Source: Bog-473 sp963779735
Lineage (GTDB): Bacteria; Actinomycetota; Acidimicrobiia; Acidimicrobiales; RAAP-2
Length of the DNA stretch: 64,000 nt
Assembly (NCBI GenBank): GCA_963779735.1
Contig: CAVZZJ010000006.1
Location: 124,001 to 188,000, forward strand
Reading direction: 5' to 3'
The notes under the pieces were generated by a model. That model was given only the letters and a program-made list of their open reading frames with translations, was not told the origin of the DNA and did not search any database. Position numbers and translations under genes: made by a program. Shown here one piece after another: positions 16,486 through 25,517 of the stretch. How positions within the stretch are numbered: the first letter of the stretch is position 1; each line of letters starts with the position of its first letter.

Positions 16486-17265
16486 ATGTCCGGTAACGAC
16501 CGAGCGAACGAGACCCGCGGGGATCTGCGCACCGCGCGCGGCGACGGGCGTGCCCTCGACCAGCTGCGCCCCGTGAGCTTCCAACGTGACTTCACCGTCA
16601 TGGCCCCCGGGTCGGCGCTGGCCTCCTTCGGCCAAACCAAGGTGCTCTGCACGGCGTCGGTCGAGGAGCGGGTCCCCCCGTGGATGCGTGGCAGCGGCAA
16701 GGGATGGGTCACGGCCGAATACTCCATGCTGCCCGGGTCGACGCCCGAGCGGGCGTCCCGCGAGGCAGCCAAGGGGAAGCAGTCGGGGCGCACCCAGGAG
16801 ATCCAGCGCCTCATCGCACGCTCCCTGCGGGCCGTCTGTGACCTCGTCGCGCTGGGCGAGATCCAAGTGACCGTCGACTGTGACGTCCTGCAGGCGGACG
16901 GCGGGACCCGTACCGCGTCGATCTGCGGTGCCTACGTGGCGCTGCACGACGCGTTCAGCCGCCTGCAGCAGCGCGGCGTCCTGCGGGGGAACCCATTGAC
17001 CGACTCGGTGGCGGCCGTCTCGGTCGGGATCATCGACGGCGTGCCCATGCTCGACCTGCCTTACGCCGAGGACTCCCGCGCCGAGGTGGACATGAACGTC
17101 GTCATGACGGGCGCCGGCCGATTCGTCGAGGTGCAGGGGACGGCCGAGGGAATGGCCTTCAGCCGCGGCGAGCTGGACGGCCTGCTGGCTCTGGCCGAGG
17201 CCGGCATAGAGGAGCTGTCGATGCTGCAGACGGCCGTCCTGGCCGAGCCGCCGCCGGCGCGATGA
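16486..17265 (+). CDS. rph: Ribonuclease PH
   Basis: 259 aa. Phosphorolytic 3'-5' exoribonuclease that trims tRNA 3' ends. Clear family sequence: LDQLRPVSFQRDFT, SFGQTKVLCTASVEERVPPW, EYSMLPGSTPER, and VDCDVLQADGGTRTASICGA. Length is usual. GAGAGGAG lies before the ATG. Its TGA overlaps the ATG of rdgB (17262), the common actinobacterial rph-rdgB pairing. Confidence 0.97.
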   Translation: MSGNDRANETRGDLRTARGDGRALDQLRPVSFQRDFTVMAPGSALASFGQTKVLCTASVEERVPPWMRGSGKGWVTAEYSMLPGSTPERASREAAKGKQSGRTQEIQRLIARSLRAVCDLVALGEIQVTVDCDVLQADGGTRTASICGAYVALHDAFSRLQQRGVLRGNPLTDSVAAVSVGIIDGVPMLDLPYAEDSRAEVDMNVVMTGAGRFVEVQGTAEGMAFSRGELDGLLALAEAGIEELSMLQTAVLAEPPPAR

Positions 17266-17882
17266 GCGGCGGTGCGCCGCTGCGTCTCGTGCTGGCTTCG
17301 GCCAATCCGGACAAGGTGGCGGAGATCTCTTCCGTTCTGGACGCCGTGCCCCACGTCGAGCTCGTTCCCCGCCCGCCCGCCGTGTCCGACGTCGTCGAGG
17401 ACGGGGAGACGCTGCTCGACAATGCCCGGCTCAAGGCCCGGGCCCTGGTGGCGGCCACCGGTCTGCCCGCCGTCGCCGACGACACGGGGTTGGAGGTCGA
17501 CGCGTTGGGGGGAGCTCCCGGCGTCTACTCGGCCCGCTACGCCGGAGAGGGCGTCACCTACGCGGACAATGTGGCCAAGCTGCTCGTCGACCTCGGCGCG
17601 CTGCCCGAGGACGGCGGGAAGCGGACGGCCCGGTTCCGCACCGTCGCCCTGGCCGCATTTCCCGACGGGACGGAGCTCTCGGCCGAAGGGGTGGTGGAGG
17701 GGACCATCGCGCCCCACGCCCGGGGGAGCGGCGGCTTCGGTTACGACCCCGTGTTCGTTCCCATGGAAGGCGGCGGCCGGACCTTCGCCGAGATGGCCCC
17801 GGCCGAGAAGCACGCCATCTCACATAGAGGACGAGCCTTCCGATCGCTGGCGGCGGCACTCGCCGAACGTTCCGAGGGTTGA
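17262..17882 (+). CDS. rdgB: XTP/dITP diphosphatase (RdgB/HAM1)
   Basis: 206 aa nucleotide-pool sanitising pyrophosphatase that removes ITP, XTP and their deoxy forms. Motifs are LASANPDKVAEI near the start, then DDTGLEVDALGGAPGVYSAR (catalytic Asp region, about residues 67-86) and SGGFGYDPVF, then SHRGRAF at the end. Overlaps rph by 4 nt. Confidence 0.96.
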   Translation: MSGGAPLRLVLASANPDKVAEISSVLDAVPHVELVPRPPAVSDVVEDGETLLDNARLKARALVAATGLPAVADDTGLEVDALGGAPGVYSARYAGEGVTYADNVAKLLVDLGALPEDGGKRTARFRTVALAAFPDGTELSAEGVVEGTIAPHARGSGGFGYDPVFVPMEGGGRTFAEMAPAEKHAISHRGRAFRSLAAALAERSEG

Positions 17883-17893
17883 TCCCGCCGTGC

Positions 17894-18406
17894 TCATGAG
17901 CCGTCGGGCGAGCCCGACGCCCGCGCCGCCCGCATCATCTGCACCCCGTTGGTGAGCGAGTCCCGGATCAGACGGTCGTTGTCCTTGGAGATGAAGTCGT
18001 GCACACGCTTCTCGAGCAGCAGCCGCATGATCGGGTTGAAGGCGCGGTAGGTCTCGGAGAAGTGGACGCGGGTCCGACCGTCGCCCAGGTCCTCCAGGCG
18101 GGTGCGGCCCTCGGCCTCCGACCACAGCGGCTTGCCGACGGCGTTGTACTTCCAGGACACCTTGGGCCTGACCTCGGTAAGCCACTCCCACGACTGGCCC
18201 CGGCCGCCCGAGAGCAGGTAGCGCGGCACACGGAACGTGCAGTGGCGCACGAGGCCCTCGCCGATCTCATCGCCCCGGTGGAGGATCTCGATGGTCACCT
18301 CGCCGGACTGTGTGAGCGCACGCCGCAGCCAGAAGAGCTCCCACAGCTCGTCGGGCGTGGCGGCGATGTCGACGTAGAACTGATGCTCTTGCATCGGGCT
18401 CACCAT
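17894..18406 (-). CDS. SRPBCC-like (START-fold) protein
   Basis: 170 aa. The start HQFYVDIAATPDELWELFW and the alternating strand pattern ending in a long helix (FNPIMRLLLEKRVHDFISKD) suggest the polyketide-cyclase/SRPBCC fold that binds hydrophobic ligands. Convergent with rdgB (11 bp gap). Ligand unknown. Confidence 0.7.
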   Translation of the reverse strand: MVSPMQEHQFYVDIAATPDELWELFWLRRALTQSGEVTIEILHRGDEIGEGLVRHCTFRVPRYLLSGGRGQSWEWLTEVRPKVSWKYNAVGKPLWSEAEGRTRLEDLGDGRTRVHFSETYRAFNPIMRLLLEKRVHDFISKDNDRLIRDSLTNGVQMMRAARASGSPDGS

Positions 18407-18583
18407 ATCGCCGCGCCCGGTGGGCGCGTCGGGGGGACTGCGGGGCCGGGGACGCGCCAGGGGGACCGCCGCGGGCGGGCCGTTATCGTTTCGTCATGGT
18501 CGCCGTTCCCTGCCGGCGTCGGAGTCCGTGCGAGCCGCCCGCCGGTGGTGGCACCACCCCGTCGTGAAGCTCGCGTCCGGGTC

Positions 18584-19768
18584 GTGAAGGTCGCCTACGT
18601 CGTCCCCCGCTACGGTCTCGAGATCCGGGGCGGAGCGGAGACCGGGGCCCGGATGCTGGCCGAGCACCTGGTCGCCGATCGCGGCGACCAGGTGGAGGTG
18701 TTCACCTCGGCGTCGCTGGACGCCTTGACGTGGCGCGACGAGCTGCCGCCGGGCACCGAGGACGTCAACGGGGTCACCGTCCACCGGATCGCCTCGGAGG
18801 CGGGACGCAGCCCGGCGTTCCACCCCCTGTCGGGGGTGCTCCTGGCCGATCCCCGGCGGGCGGCCGAGGAGGACGTCGAGCGCTGGGTCGACCTGCAGGG
18901 CCCCAAGTCCCCGGCCCTCCTCGATGCGGTCGAATCCTGCGACGCCGATGTTGTGGCCTTCTACCCCTACCTCTACTACCCGACGATCCGCGGCCTGCCC
19001 CGTGTCCGGCAGCGGGCCATCCTCCATCCGGCGGCCCATGAGGAGCCGGCCCTCCATCTACCCATCTTCGACTCCCTGTTCTCCCAGTGCCGAGGATTCG
19101 CCTTCCATACTCACAGCGAGCGCCGGCTGGTGGTCGAGCGCTTCGGTGTGGCGGCCACGCCGCAGGTGGTGGTCGGCCTCGGGGTCGAGGAGGTGGACGG
19201 ATCGGCCGAGCGCGCCCGGACGGACTTCGGGCTGGGGGACGCGCCCTACCTTTTGTGCATCGGGAGGGTGGACGACAAGAAGGGCACGGGGATCCTCTGG
19301 CGCTACTTCCGCTCCTACAAGGAGCGCCACCCGGGCGAGCTGCGGCTCGTCTTGGTGGGGCAACTCGTCGATCCGCCCGACGAGGGAACCGACATCGTGG
19401 TGACCGGCCTGATCGACGATGCGTCCAAGTGGGGCCTGCTGCGCGGCGCGCACGCGCTGGTCGCTCCGTCGCCCTTCGAGTCGTTCTCCCTCACGGTGGT
19501 CGAGGGGATGACGGCGGGTGCTCCGGCCATCGTCAATGCGGTCTGCGGTGCCACCCGTGAGCACTGCGAGCAGTCGGGGGCGGGGCTCTGGTTCGAGGGC
19601 TTCGGCGAGTTCGAGGCGGTGGTCGAGCGGATGACCGGTGACGCCGCGCTCCACGAGACCATGCGGCAGAACGGGTTTCGCTACGTCGAGCGGGCCTATC
19701 GCTGGCCGGTGGTCATGGGGCGCTACGGCGCCTTTCTCGAGGAGTTCATTCGGCGCCGCCAGGCGTGA
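18584..19768 (+). CDS. Glycosyltransferase, GT4-like
   Basis: 394 aa from GTG 18584 (RBS unclear; a second GTG lies 27 nt upstream in the sister frame). N-terminal VAYVVPRYGLEIRGGAETGA and C-terminal VAPSPFESFSLTVVEGM are GT-B fold hallmarks with the ExFxxxxxE donor-binding motif. It is a clear paralog of the gene at 28989 (shared DVVAFYPYLYYPT, then HPAAHEEP). It stands apart from the main glycan locus. Confidence 0.88.
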   Translation: MKVAYVVPRYGLEIRGGAETGARMLAEHLVADRGDQVEVFTSASLDALTWRDELPPGTEDVNGVTVHRIASEAGRSPAFHPLSGVLLADPRRAAEEDVERWVDLQGPKSPALLDAVESCDADVVAFYPYLYYPTIRGLPRVRQRAILHPAAHEEPALHLPIFDSLFSQCRGFAFHTHSERRLVVERFGVAATPQVVVGLGVEEVDGSAERARTDFGLGDAPYLLCIGRVDDKKGTGILWRYFRSYKERHPGELRLVLVGQLVDPPDEGTDIVVTGLIDDASKWGLLRGAHALVAPSPFESFSLTVVEGMTAGAPAIVNAVCGATREHCEQSGAGLWFEGFGEFEAVVERMTGDAALHETMRQNGFRYVERAYRWPVVMGRYGAFLEEFIRRRQA

Positions 19769-19828
19769 GCCGACCCGAACGCCGCGTGACCCGCGTCACG
19801 CGGAGCGGGTTGGAGGTAGGTTCGTCGC

Positions 19829-20152
19829 ATGACTGTGATCAAGATCAACGCCATCACGGTGCCCGAGGAGGCCGGAGACGAGCTGGCTAAGCGGTTTGCC
19901 GCACGCGCCGGTGCGGTGGACGACCAGGAGGGGTTCGAGGGGTTCGAGCTGCTGCGACCCACCGACGAGCGCCGACAGTGGCTCGTCGTCACCCGGTGGA
20001 GGGACGAAGCGGCGTTCGCCAGCTGGGTCAGCTCTCCCGCCTTCGCCCACGGGCACGCCGGCGCCGACCGACCATCCCCCCACGGCGGTCCGGTGTCGGT
20101 TTCGTCCGAGCTGTGGTCCTACGAGGTGGCCGGAGGTTCGAGCCACGGGTGA
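19829..20152 (+). CDS. Antibiotic-biosynthesis-monooxygenase (ABM) domain protein
   Basis: 107 aa. A single ferredoxin-like ABM domain: VIKINAITVPEEAGDELAKR, GFEGFELLRP, and WLVVTRWRDEAAFASWV. Close in layout to the MhuD/IsdG-type heme-degrading and small cofactor-free monooxygenases; the exact role is unclear. Confidence 0.82.
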   Translation: MTVIKINAITVPEEAGDELAKRFAARAGAVDDQEGFEGFELLRPTDERRQWLVVTRWRDEAAFASWVSSPAFAHGHAGADRPSPHGGPVSVSSELWSYEVAGGSSHG

Positions 20153-20654
20153 GCCCGGCGCCGACCCGGACGAAATCGCCTCTGGCCCGGACCCATGACC
20201 AGCCTCTTCGCGAATGGCCTGTTCGAGGGGGGTTCCCATGGGCGACGAGAGGGCAGATACTGAACGCAGAGGCAGTGGGTGAGCCCATTGCCCCGAGTGG
20301 AAAGGAGCTGCCGATGACGTCGACACGCTCGACCGAGGAGGGCGATCCACCGGGTTGAACCCGCGCCACCTCGTTGGATGTCGGTGGCGCCGCAGAGCAG
20401 CTCGAAGGCAGACAGCCTTGCGCAGAGACAGGTCGTGCTTGAGCCGGTGCGTGTACCGGTCGGCGGACAAAGCGGCCCCCGCAACGTCGCAAACGGTTGG
20501 TCCCTGAGGCTGCGAAAAAGAGAAGAAAATGGGAAACCGAACGAGTACAGGACCGACCTCGGCGTCGGTCCTGCTCGCGTGTGGAGCCGGCCCGGGTCCA
20601 CCGACTCCGGCCACCCTGGACTGACCGCACCGCGATCATCTGTTTCGTGACAGT
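20153..20654. other. 500-bp intergenic stretch with a micro-ORF and a hairpin
   Basis: No ordinary gene. AAAGGAG at 20301-20307 precedes ATG 20314, which opens a 14-codon frame (MTSTRSTEEGDPPG) ending TGA 20356-20358. Downstream, AGGACCGAC (20549-20557) and GTCGGTCCT (20564-20572) form a perfect 9-bp hairpin. It could be a leader peptide with an attenuator, or a small RNA; neither is proven. No known riboswitch core was recognised. Confidence 0.35.
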
Positions 20655-21323
20655 GTGGTGACGATGACAGGAGTGACACCCGAAGCATCGCCGGAGCGGT
20701 CGAGGCTCCGGCGGTTGGCGATGTTCCCGCTCTCGGCCGTCCTGTACCCCCATGCCCAGATCCCCCTTCACGTCTTCGAGCCGCGCTACCGCGAGCTCAC
20801 CCGCGACTGCCTGGCGGGCGACTCCCGGTTCGGGGTGGTCCTCATTGAGAGGGGGAGGGAAGTGGGCGGTGGTGACCAACGCGTGGCGGTCGGCACCTGC
20901 GCCGTGATCACCAAGGCGGCGGCGCTCTCCGATGGACGCTGGCTCCTTGTCGTCGAGGGCGAGTCGAGGATCCGGGTCGGCGAGTGGCTGGTCGACGATC
21001 CCTACCCGCTGGCCCTGGTGGAGGAGTGGTCGCCCCGGATCGACGCCGTGGCGCCCTCTTTGGTGCACCGAGCCGAACTCAGCGTGCGCCGCACCCGCGG
21101 CCTGCTGTCGGAGAGCGGAACGTCGTCGGCGCTCCCCGCCGATGCACAGTTCGACGACGACCCGGACGTGGCGTCCTGGCAGCTGTGCGGCGAGGCGCCG
21201 CTCAACATGATTGATGCGCAACGGCTCCTCTCGGCCGGTGGCACCCTGGAGCGTCTGGAGCTCCTCGTCGAGCTGGCCGATGCGCTGGAGCGTGATCTGC
21301 ACCGCATGCTGGCGTCGGGATGA
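20655..21323 (+). CDS. LON peptidase substrate-binding-domain protein
   Basis: 222 aa (GTG 20655, or ATG 20664). MFPLSAVLYPHAQIPLHVFE and RYRELTRDCL, then FGVVLIERG, match the LON N-terminal (LAN) domain. No ATPase or protease domain follows, as in the common actinobacterial stand-alone proteins. Function unknown; presumed substrate recognition. Confidence 0.9.
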   Translation: MVTMTGVTPEASPERSRLRRLAMFPLSAVLYPHAQIPLHVFEPRYRELTRDCLAGDSRFGVVLIERGREVGGGDQRVAVGTCAVITKAAALSDGRWLLVVEGESRIRVGEWLVDDPYPLALVEEWSPRIDAVAPSLVHRAELSVRRTRGLLSESGTSSALPADAQFDDDPDVASWQLCGEAPLNMIDAQRLLSAGGTLERLELLVELADALERDLHRMLASG

Positions 21324-21385
21324 GCGGCCGAGGTGGGCGTCAAGGGCCGTACCTTGCGTGCTGGGCGTGGCCCTGCGTGGCCTCC

Positions 21386-21544
21386 TCAGTCGCAGCACGA
21401 GTCACGCCACCCGCAGCTGCTGCAGCGGTAGTGGGCGTGCTCGGGTCGCAGAACGCCGGCACAGTGGGGACACTCGGCAAACGTCCCCAAAGGTGAGCGA
21501 CGGCACAGCTCCTCGGAGGGGAGCTCGCCGGGAGGTCTCGACAC
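21386..21544 (-). CDS. Small zinc-ribbon protein, 52 aa
   Basis: GTG 21544 opens MSRPPGELPSEELCRRSPLG and continues to ECPHCAG, YRCSSCGW and a final DSCCD. Two CxxC knuckles (ECPHC and CSSC) make a rubredoxin-like zinc ribbon. It begins 10 nt after the stop of the glycerate kinase on the same strand, so the two are probably co-transcribed. Function unknown. Confidence 0.6.
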   Translation of the reverse strand: MSRPPGELPSEELCRRSPLGTFAECPHCAGVLRPEHAHYRCSSCGWRDSCCD

Positions 21545-21554
21545 GACGACGAAG

Positions 21555-22592
21555 CTACCCCCCGTCGCCCACCGGCCCGCGCATGGTCACGGCCGCCCTG
21601 ACGACCTCGGCGATCAGGTCGGCGGTCTCCCGGCGCGACCGGGCCGCGCCGAACCGAGCGGTCAGGCTGACGATCTCCATGCCCCAGGGCGGTGATCTGA
21701 GGAGCTCTCGGTCGGCGTCGCCCACGACGCAGAGAACCGGGCAGTGCCCGCGTGCCAGCCGGAGCACGCCTCCGGGCACCTTGCCCTGGAACGACGGGGG
21801 GTCGAGGTGCCCCTCGCCGGTGACCACCAGGTCGGCGGCGGCAATGCGCCGGGCCAGCCCGGTCACGCCGGCCACCAGGTCGAACCCGGGCACGATGCGC
21901 CCCCCCAGTGCGGCCAGCCCTCCAGCCAGGCCGCCGGCGGCGCCGGCGCCGGGCAGGGCGTCGACATCGACCCCGAACTCCCGCCGGTAGCGATCGGCCA
22001 GTGAGCGGAGGCGGTGCGTCAGCCGCTCCACCTGCTCGGCCGTCGCGCCCTTCTGCGGTCCGAAGACGGCCGCGGCCTGGCCGAACGGCGTGGTCACGTC
22101 GCAGGCCACCTCCAGGTCGATGCCGGCCAGTGCCTGGGGCGACCCGAGGACCTCCACCGCACCCCGGCCTCCGTCGGTGGTGGCCGAGCCTCCACAGCCC
22201 ACGATGATCCTGGTGGCGCCGGCGTCTCGGGCGCCGAGGAGCAGATAGCCCACCCCGGCGGTGTCGGCCACGACCGGATCTTCGCCCTTGGGGTCGGGGA
22301 GCAGGGCCCGCCCGGCGGCACGGGACATCTCTATGACCGCCGTCGCACCCGCTTCGCCGGACTGCGGTAGCAAGCGCCATTCGGCCATGGTGGGGGCGCC
22401 GAGGGGACCGGGCACGGCGGTGAAGTGCGGCGTGCCGCCGACCACCTCCAAGAGGCCTTCTCCTCCGTCGGAGAGCGGGACCTCGTCGGCCGTCCACCCG
22501 GCGCTCCGGGCCGCCGCCCCCGCCGCAGCGGCGACCTCGGTAGCCGACGCAACGCCGCGGAACTTGTCGGGGGCGGCCGTCATGTGGGGCAC
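21555..22592 (-). CDS. Glycerate kinase (GckA/GlxK family)
   Basis: 345 aa (GTG 22592 or ATG 22583). APDKFRG at the N-terminus, LSDGGEG (about residues 41-47), IIVGCGGSATTDGGRG (about 148-163), and LVVTGEGHLD mark the type I glycerate kinase family, which phosphorylates glycerate with ATP. Intact. Followed by a small zinc-ribbon gene. Confidence 0.94.
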   Translation of the reverse strand: MPHMTAAPDKFRGVASATEVAAAAGAAARSAGWTADEVPLSDGGEGLLEVVGGTPHFTAVPGPLGAPTMAEWRLLPQSGEAGATAVIEMSRAAGRALLPDPKGEDPVVADTAGVGYLLLGARDAGATRIIVGCGGSATTDGGRGAVEVLGSPQALAGIDLEVACDVTTPFGQAAAVFGPQKGATAEQVERLTHRLRSLADRYRREFGVDVDALPGAGAAGGLAGGLAALGGRIVPGFDLVAGVTGLARRIAAADLVVTGEGHLDPPSFQGKVPGGVLRLARGHCPVLCVVGDADRELLRSPPWGMEIVSLTARFGAARSRRETADLIAEVVRAAVTMRGPVGDGG

Positions 22593-22634
22593 AAGAGTCG
22601 AAGCTAACCGGCAGCGGGGGGTACCTTGAGAGGA

Positions 22635-23561
22635 ATGCCAACGGTAAAGGGCGCACTGCGCCGCGTGCGCGGAGCTCCGGTCCCTGCGCCGGGAGGTCGG
22701 GGGTGGCGTGGACTCTCAGCGCTCTCGGCCCAGCAGGTGCTCGACGTGGTCTACGAGCTCATACTGGGACGTGAGCCCGATCCGACCGGGACGGCGAGCT
22801 ACCTCTCGGGATTGGCGAACGGCTCGCTGACCCCACAGCAGGTGGCCGGTTGGGCGGTGGCCTCGGGTGAGTGGTGGTCGGTGACGCCCTTCCCCGGCCT
22901 GGGCCAGTCCCTGCACTTCAGCCGGATGATCTTCGTCCGCTCCCTGCCGGCGGGGAGACGGATCCTGGACCTGGGCGGGACGGCCCTGGGCAACCCCACG
23001 GGCGCCCTGGTCCTCATGGGCTACCCGTACCGGTTCGACGACCTGGTGGTGATCGACCTCCCTTCCGAGGAACGCAACGAGCTCTACCGGGAGGACACGG
23101 CCCACGCCGTGACCACGACCGCCCTGGGTCCGGTGCGCTACCGCTACCACTCCATGGTGGACCTGTCCGACTACGCCGACGACTCGGTGGACCTCGTCTA
23201 CAGCGGCCAGAGCATTGAGCACGTACCGCTCGAGGTGGCCGACGCCGTGCTCTCCGAGGTACGCCGCGTGCTCAAGCCCGGGGGCCATCTGGGCCTCGAC
23301 ACCCCCAACGCCCGGGTGACCCGCCTGCAGCAGGCCGACTTCATCGACCCCGACCACGAGTACGAGTACACCCACCCCGAGCTGAGCGACAAGCTGGAGC
23401 GCGCCGGGTTCGAGATCGTGGAGGCCAAGGGCCTCAACTACGCCGGCCCGAGCCTGGCGGCGGGCCGTTTCGACGCCGACGCCACCGCCACCGCACGGGG
23501 CATATTCAACGAGATAGAGGACTGCTACCTGCTGGCCTACGTCTGCCGGGTGCCCGAGTAG
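22635..23561 (+). CDS. DUF4214-SAM methyltransferase
   Basis: About 308 aa from ATG 22635 (TTG 22626 is an alternative). Residues about 25-75 hold a DUF4214-like segment (VYELILGREPDPTG), often found in glycan and surface-layer enzymes. A class I methyltransferase follows: RRILDLGG, DDSVDLVYSGQSIEHVP, VLKPGGHLGLDTPN. Likely methylates a sugar of the glycan made by the genes from 24471 on. Confidence 0.82.
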   Translation: MPTVKGALRRVRGAPVPAPGGRGWRGLSALSAQQVLDVVYELILGREPDPTGTASYLSGLANGSLTPQQVAGWAVASGEWWSVTPFPGLGQSLHFSRMIFVRSLPAGRRILDLGGTALGNPTGALVLMGYPYRFDDLVVIDLPSEERNELYREDTAHAVTTTALGPVRYRYHSMVDLSDYADDSVDLVYSGQSIEHVPLEVADAVLSEVRRVLKPGGHLGLDTPNARVTRLQQADFIDPDHEYEYTHPELSDKLERAGFEIVEAKGLNYAGPSLAAGRFDADATATARGIFNEIEDCYLLAYVCRVPE

Positions 23562-23562
23562 C

Positions 23563-23662
23563 CGGCGCCGGGCGCCACCGGCGCCACCGACGCCACCGGC
23601 GCCACCGACGCCACCCGCGCCCCGGCGCCACCCGCGCCGACCGACGCCACCGGCGCCAGCGT
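23563..23662. repeat. Short GC-rich tandem repeat
   Basis: Nine-base units GGCGCCACC and GACGCCACC alternate several times between the methyltransferase and tRNA-Leu. No gene. Confidence 0.7.
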
Positions 23663-23690
23663 CCGGGTGGCCCGGCCCGTGCCGGTGGTG

Positions 23691-23776
23691 TGGTGCGGGC
23701 GAGAGGATTCGAACCTCCACCCCCAGTGGGGACCGGGACCTAAACCCGGCGCGTCTGCCTATTCCGCCACGCCCGC
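23691..23776 (-). tRNA. tRNA-Leu (anticodon TAG)
   Basis: Acceptor GCGGGCG pairs with CGCCCGC, anticodon loop TTTAGGT with TAG, a long variable arm typical of leucine tRNA (GTCCCCACTGGGG), T-arm GGTTCGAATCC, and encoded CCA at 23693-23691. Confidence 0.96.
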
Positions 23777-23856
23777 AGCGGACCCGCAGTGCGGGTGAAC
23801 AGGGAGTGTACGGCCCGGTGACCATGGGCGCCCGGCGCGGGAAGTAGCCTCGTGCC

Positions 23857-24468
23857 ATGGCTCCTTCATCCACCATCCCCACGATCGTCGGCGCCGGAGG
23901 GGGACCCGACCCCACTTCGGACATCTACCAGCGCCTGCTGAAGGAACGGATCGTCTTCATCGGGAGCGCCATCGACCAGCTCACGGCGAACCTGGTGTGT
24001 GCCCAGCTCATTCTCCTGGAGGCCGAGGACCCCGACAAGGACATCTCGCTCTACATCAACTCACCGGGCGGCTCGGTGACCGACGGCCTGGCGATCTACG
24101 ACACCATGCAGTACGTCCGCCCCGACGTGTCGACCATCTGCGTCGGCCTGGCCGCCAGCATGGGCCAGTTCCTGCTCTGCGCCGGATCTCCGGGGAAGCG
24201 GTTCGCCCTGCCCCACTCCCGGATCCTGATGCACCAGCCCTCCGGTGCCATGCAGGGGCAGGCGGCCGACATCGCGATCCAGGCCGAGCAGATCATCTAC
24301 CTCAAGCGGATGATGGCCGAGCGCATCGCCTTCCACACCGGGCAACCGCTCGAGCGCATTGAGAGCGACTCGGACCGTGACCGCTGGTTCACCGCCGAGG
24401 AGGCTCGCGAGTACGGCTTCATCGACCAGGTCATCGACCGTTCCGTGGCCGCGGCAGGGAGCGTATAA
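23857..24468 (+). CDS. clpP: ATP-dependent Clp protease proteolytic subunit
   Basis: 203 aa. Serine peptidase of the Clp system; catalytic Ser101 in GLAASMGQF, His126 in MHQPSG, Asp171 in ESDSDRD. SPGGSV oxyanion segment present. No clpX or second clpP is adjacent, which is unusual because actinobacteria commonly pair clpP1 and clpP2. Its stop is 2 nt before the ABC permease start, so it heads a long glycan-export operon. Confidence 0.96.
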   Translation: MAPSSTIPTIVGAGGGPDPTSDIYQRLLKERIVFIGSAIDQLTANLVCAQLILLEAEDPDKDISLYINSPGGSVTDGLAIYDTMQYVRPDVSTICVGLAASMGQFLLCAGSPGKRFALPHSRILMHQPSGAMQGQAADIAIQAEQIIYLKRMMAERIAFHTGQPLERIESDSDRDRWFTAEEAREYGFIDQVIDRSVAAAGSV

Positions 24469-24470
24469 AC

Positions 24471-25514
24471 GTGGCATTGGACGTCCCGGCCTCGCCGTCG
24501 GGCGCCAATTCTCCGACAGATGGCGGCGCGCACGACGGTTACGGGTTGGCCCGTCCGGTAGCCGACGGTTCTCCGATGGCGGCCCAGGCGGCCGGGTTCA
24601 GCGCTCGCGAGGCCCGAGGCCACAAGGCCACCCGCGTCGTCTCGCCGACCATCAGCGTCTGGCAACGCATCCGCGAGATCTGGCTCTCGCGGGAGCTCTT
24701 GGTCTACCTGGTGCGCACCGAGATCAAGGTGAAGTACAAGAACTCGGTGCTCGGGCTGGTGTGGTCCATGATCGCGCCGGCCATGACGCTGGCCATCTAC
24801 TTCATCGTGTTCCAGTTCATCGCCAAGAACGGCATCCCGCACTTCGTGATCTTCCTGTTCGCCGGGCTCCTGCTGTGGAACCTGTTCCAGGTGGGTGTGC
24901 AGACGGCGACCGGGGTGGTGGTGAACAACGCCGGGATCGTGAAGAAGGTGTCCTTCCCCCGCGAGATCCTGGCCCTGGCCTCCATCGGATCGGCGCTGGT
25001 CTTCTTCTTCTTCCAGGCCGTCGTCATGGCCATCTTCCTGGTCGCCTTCCAATCGCCACCGGCCTGGAGCTACCTCCCGCTCCTGCCCCTCGCCCTGCTC
25101 GCGTGTCTGGTGTTCGCCGCGGGCCTGGCCATCTTCCTCTCGGCGGTCAACGTGTACCTACGCGACACGCAACACCTGATTGAGGTGGTGATGACGGCGT
25201 GGTTCTGGGCCTGTCCGATCGTCTACTCGTTCCAGAGCCAGATCGCCCTGCGGCTGTCCCAGCACGGGCTGACGTGGGTCTACTTCCTGAATCCCATGAC
25301 CCCCCTGGTGCTCAGCTTTCAGAGGGTCCTCTACGCCCAGGTCATCGTGCGCCAGACCGTCCCTCCCCACCGCCTCGTCGCCGAGCTGCCCCCGCACGGC
25401 TTCGCCTGGTACGCGGGGCTCGACGTCGGCGTGCTCGGGGCCGGCCTGGTGCTCTTCGTCATCGCGCTGGTGGTCTTCGGGCGCCTGGAGGGCAACTTTG
25501 CCGAGGAGCTGTAG
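24471..25514 (+). CDS. ABC-2 polysaccharide exporter permease (Wzm-like)
   Basis: 347 aa. A 60-residue Ala/Gly/Ser-rich N-terminus is followed by EIKVKYKNSVLGLVWSMIAP, the usual start of the ABC-2 permease of O-antigen and teichoic-acid exporters, and by about six hydrophobic segments. GTG start 2 nt after clpP; the ATPase starts 3 nt after its stop. It exports a finished lipid-linked glycan. Confidence 0.92.
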   Translation: MALDVPASPSGANSPTDGGAHDGYGLARPVADGSPMAAQAAGFSAREARGHKATRVVSPTISVWQRIREIWLSRELLVYLVRTEIKVKYKNSVLGLVWSMIAPAMTLAIYFIVFQFIAKNGIPHFVIFLFAGLLLWNLFQVGVQTATGVVVNNAGIVKKVSFPREILALASIGSALVFFFFQAVVMAIFLVAFQSPPAWSYLPLLPLALLACLVFAAGLAIFLSAVNVYLRDTQHLIEVVMTAWFWACPIVYSFQSQIALRLSQHGLTWVYFLNPMTPLVLSFQRVLYAQVIVRQTVPPHRLVAELPPHGFAWYAGLDVGVLGAGLVLFVIALVVFGRLEGNFAEEL

Positions 25515-25517
25515 GTC

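Noticed and set aside
15085..16947. 620-aa minus-strand open frame
   Set aside because: Only the last 179 codons have homology (DUF1697); the rest is antisense to the MBL and rph genes in GC-rich DNA.
23563..23662. Functional element in the GCC-rich repeat by tRNA-Leu
   Set aside because: Simple low-complexity sequence without stable hairpin or coding frame.
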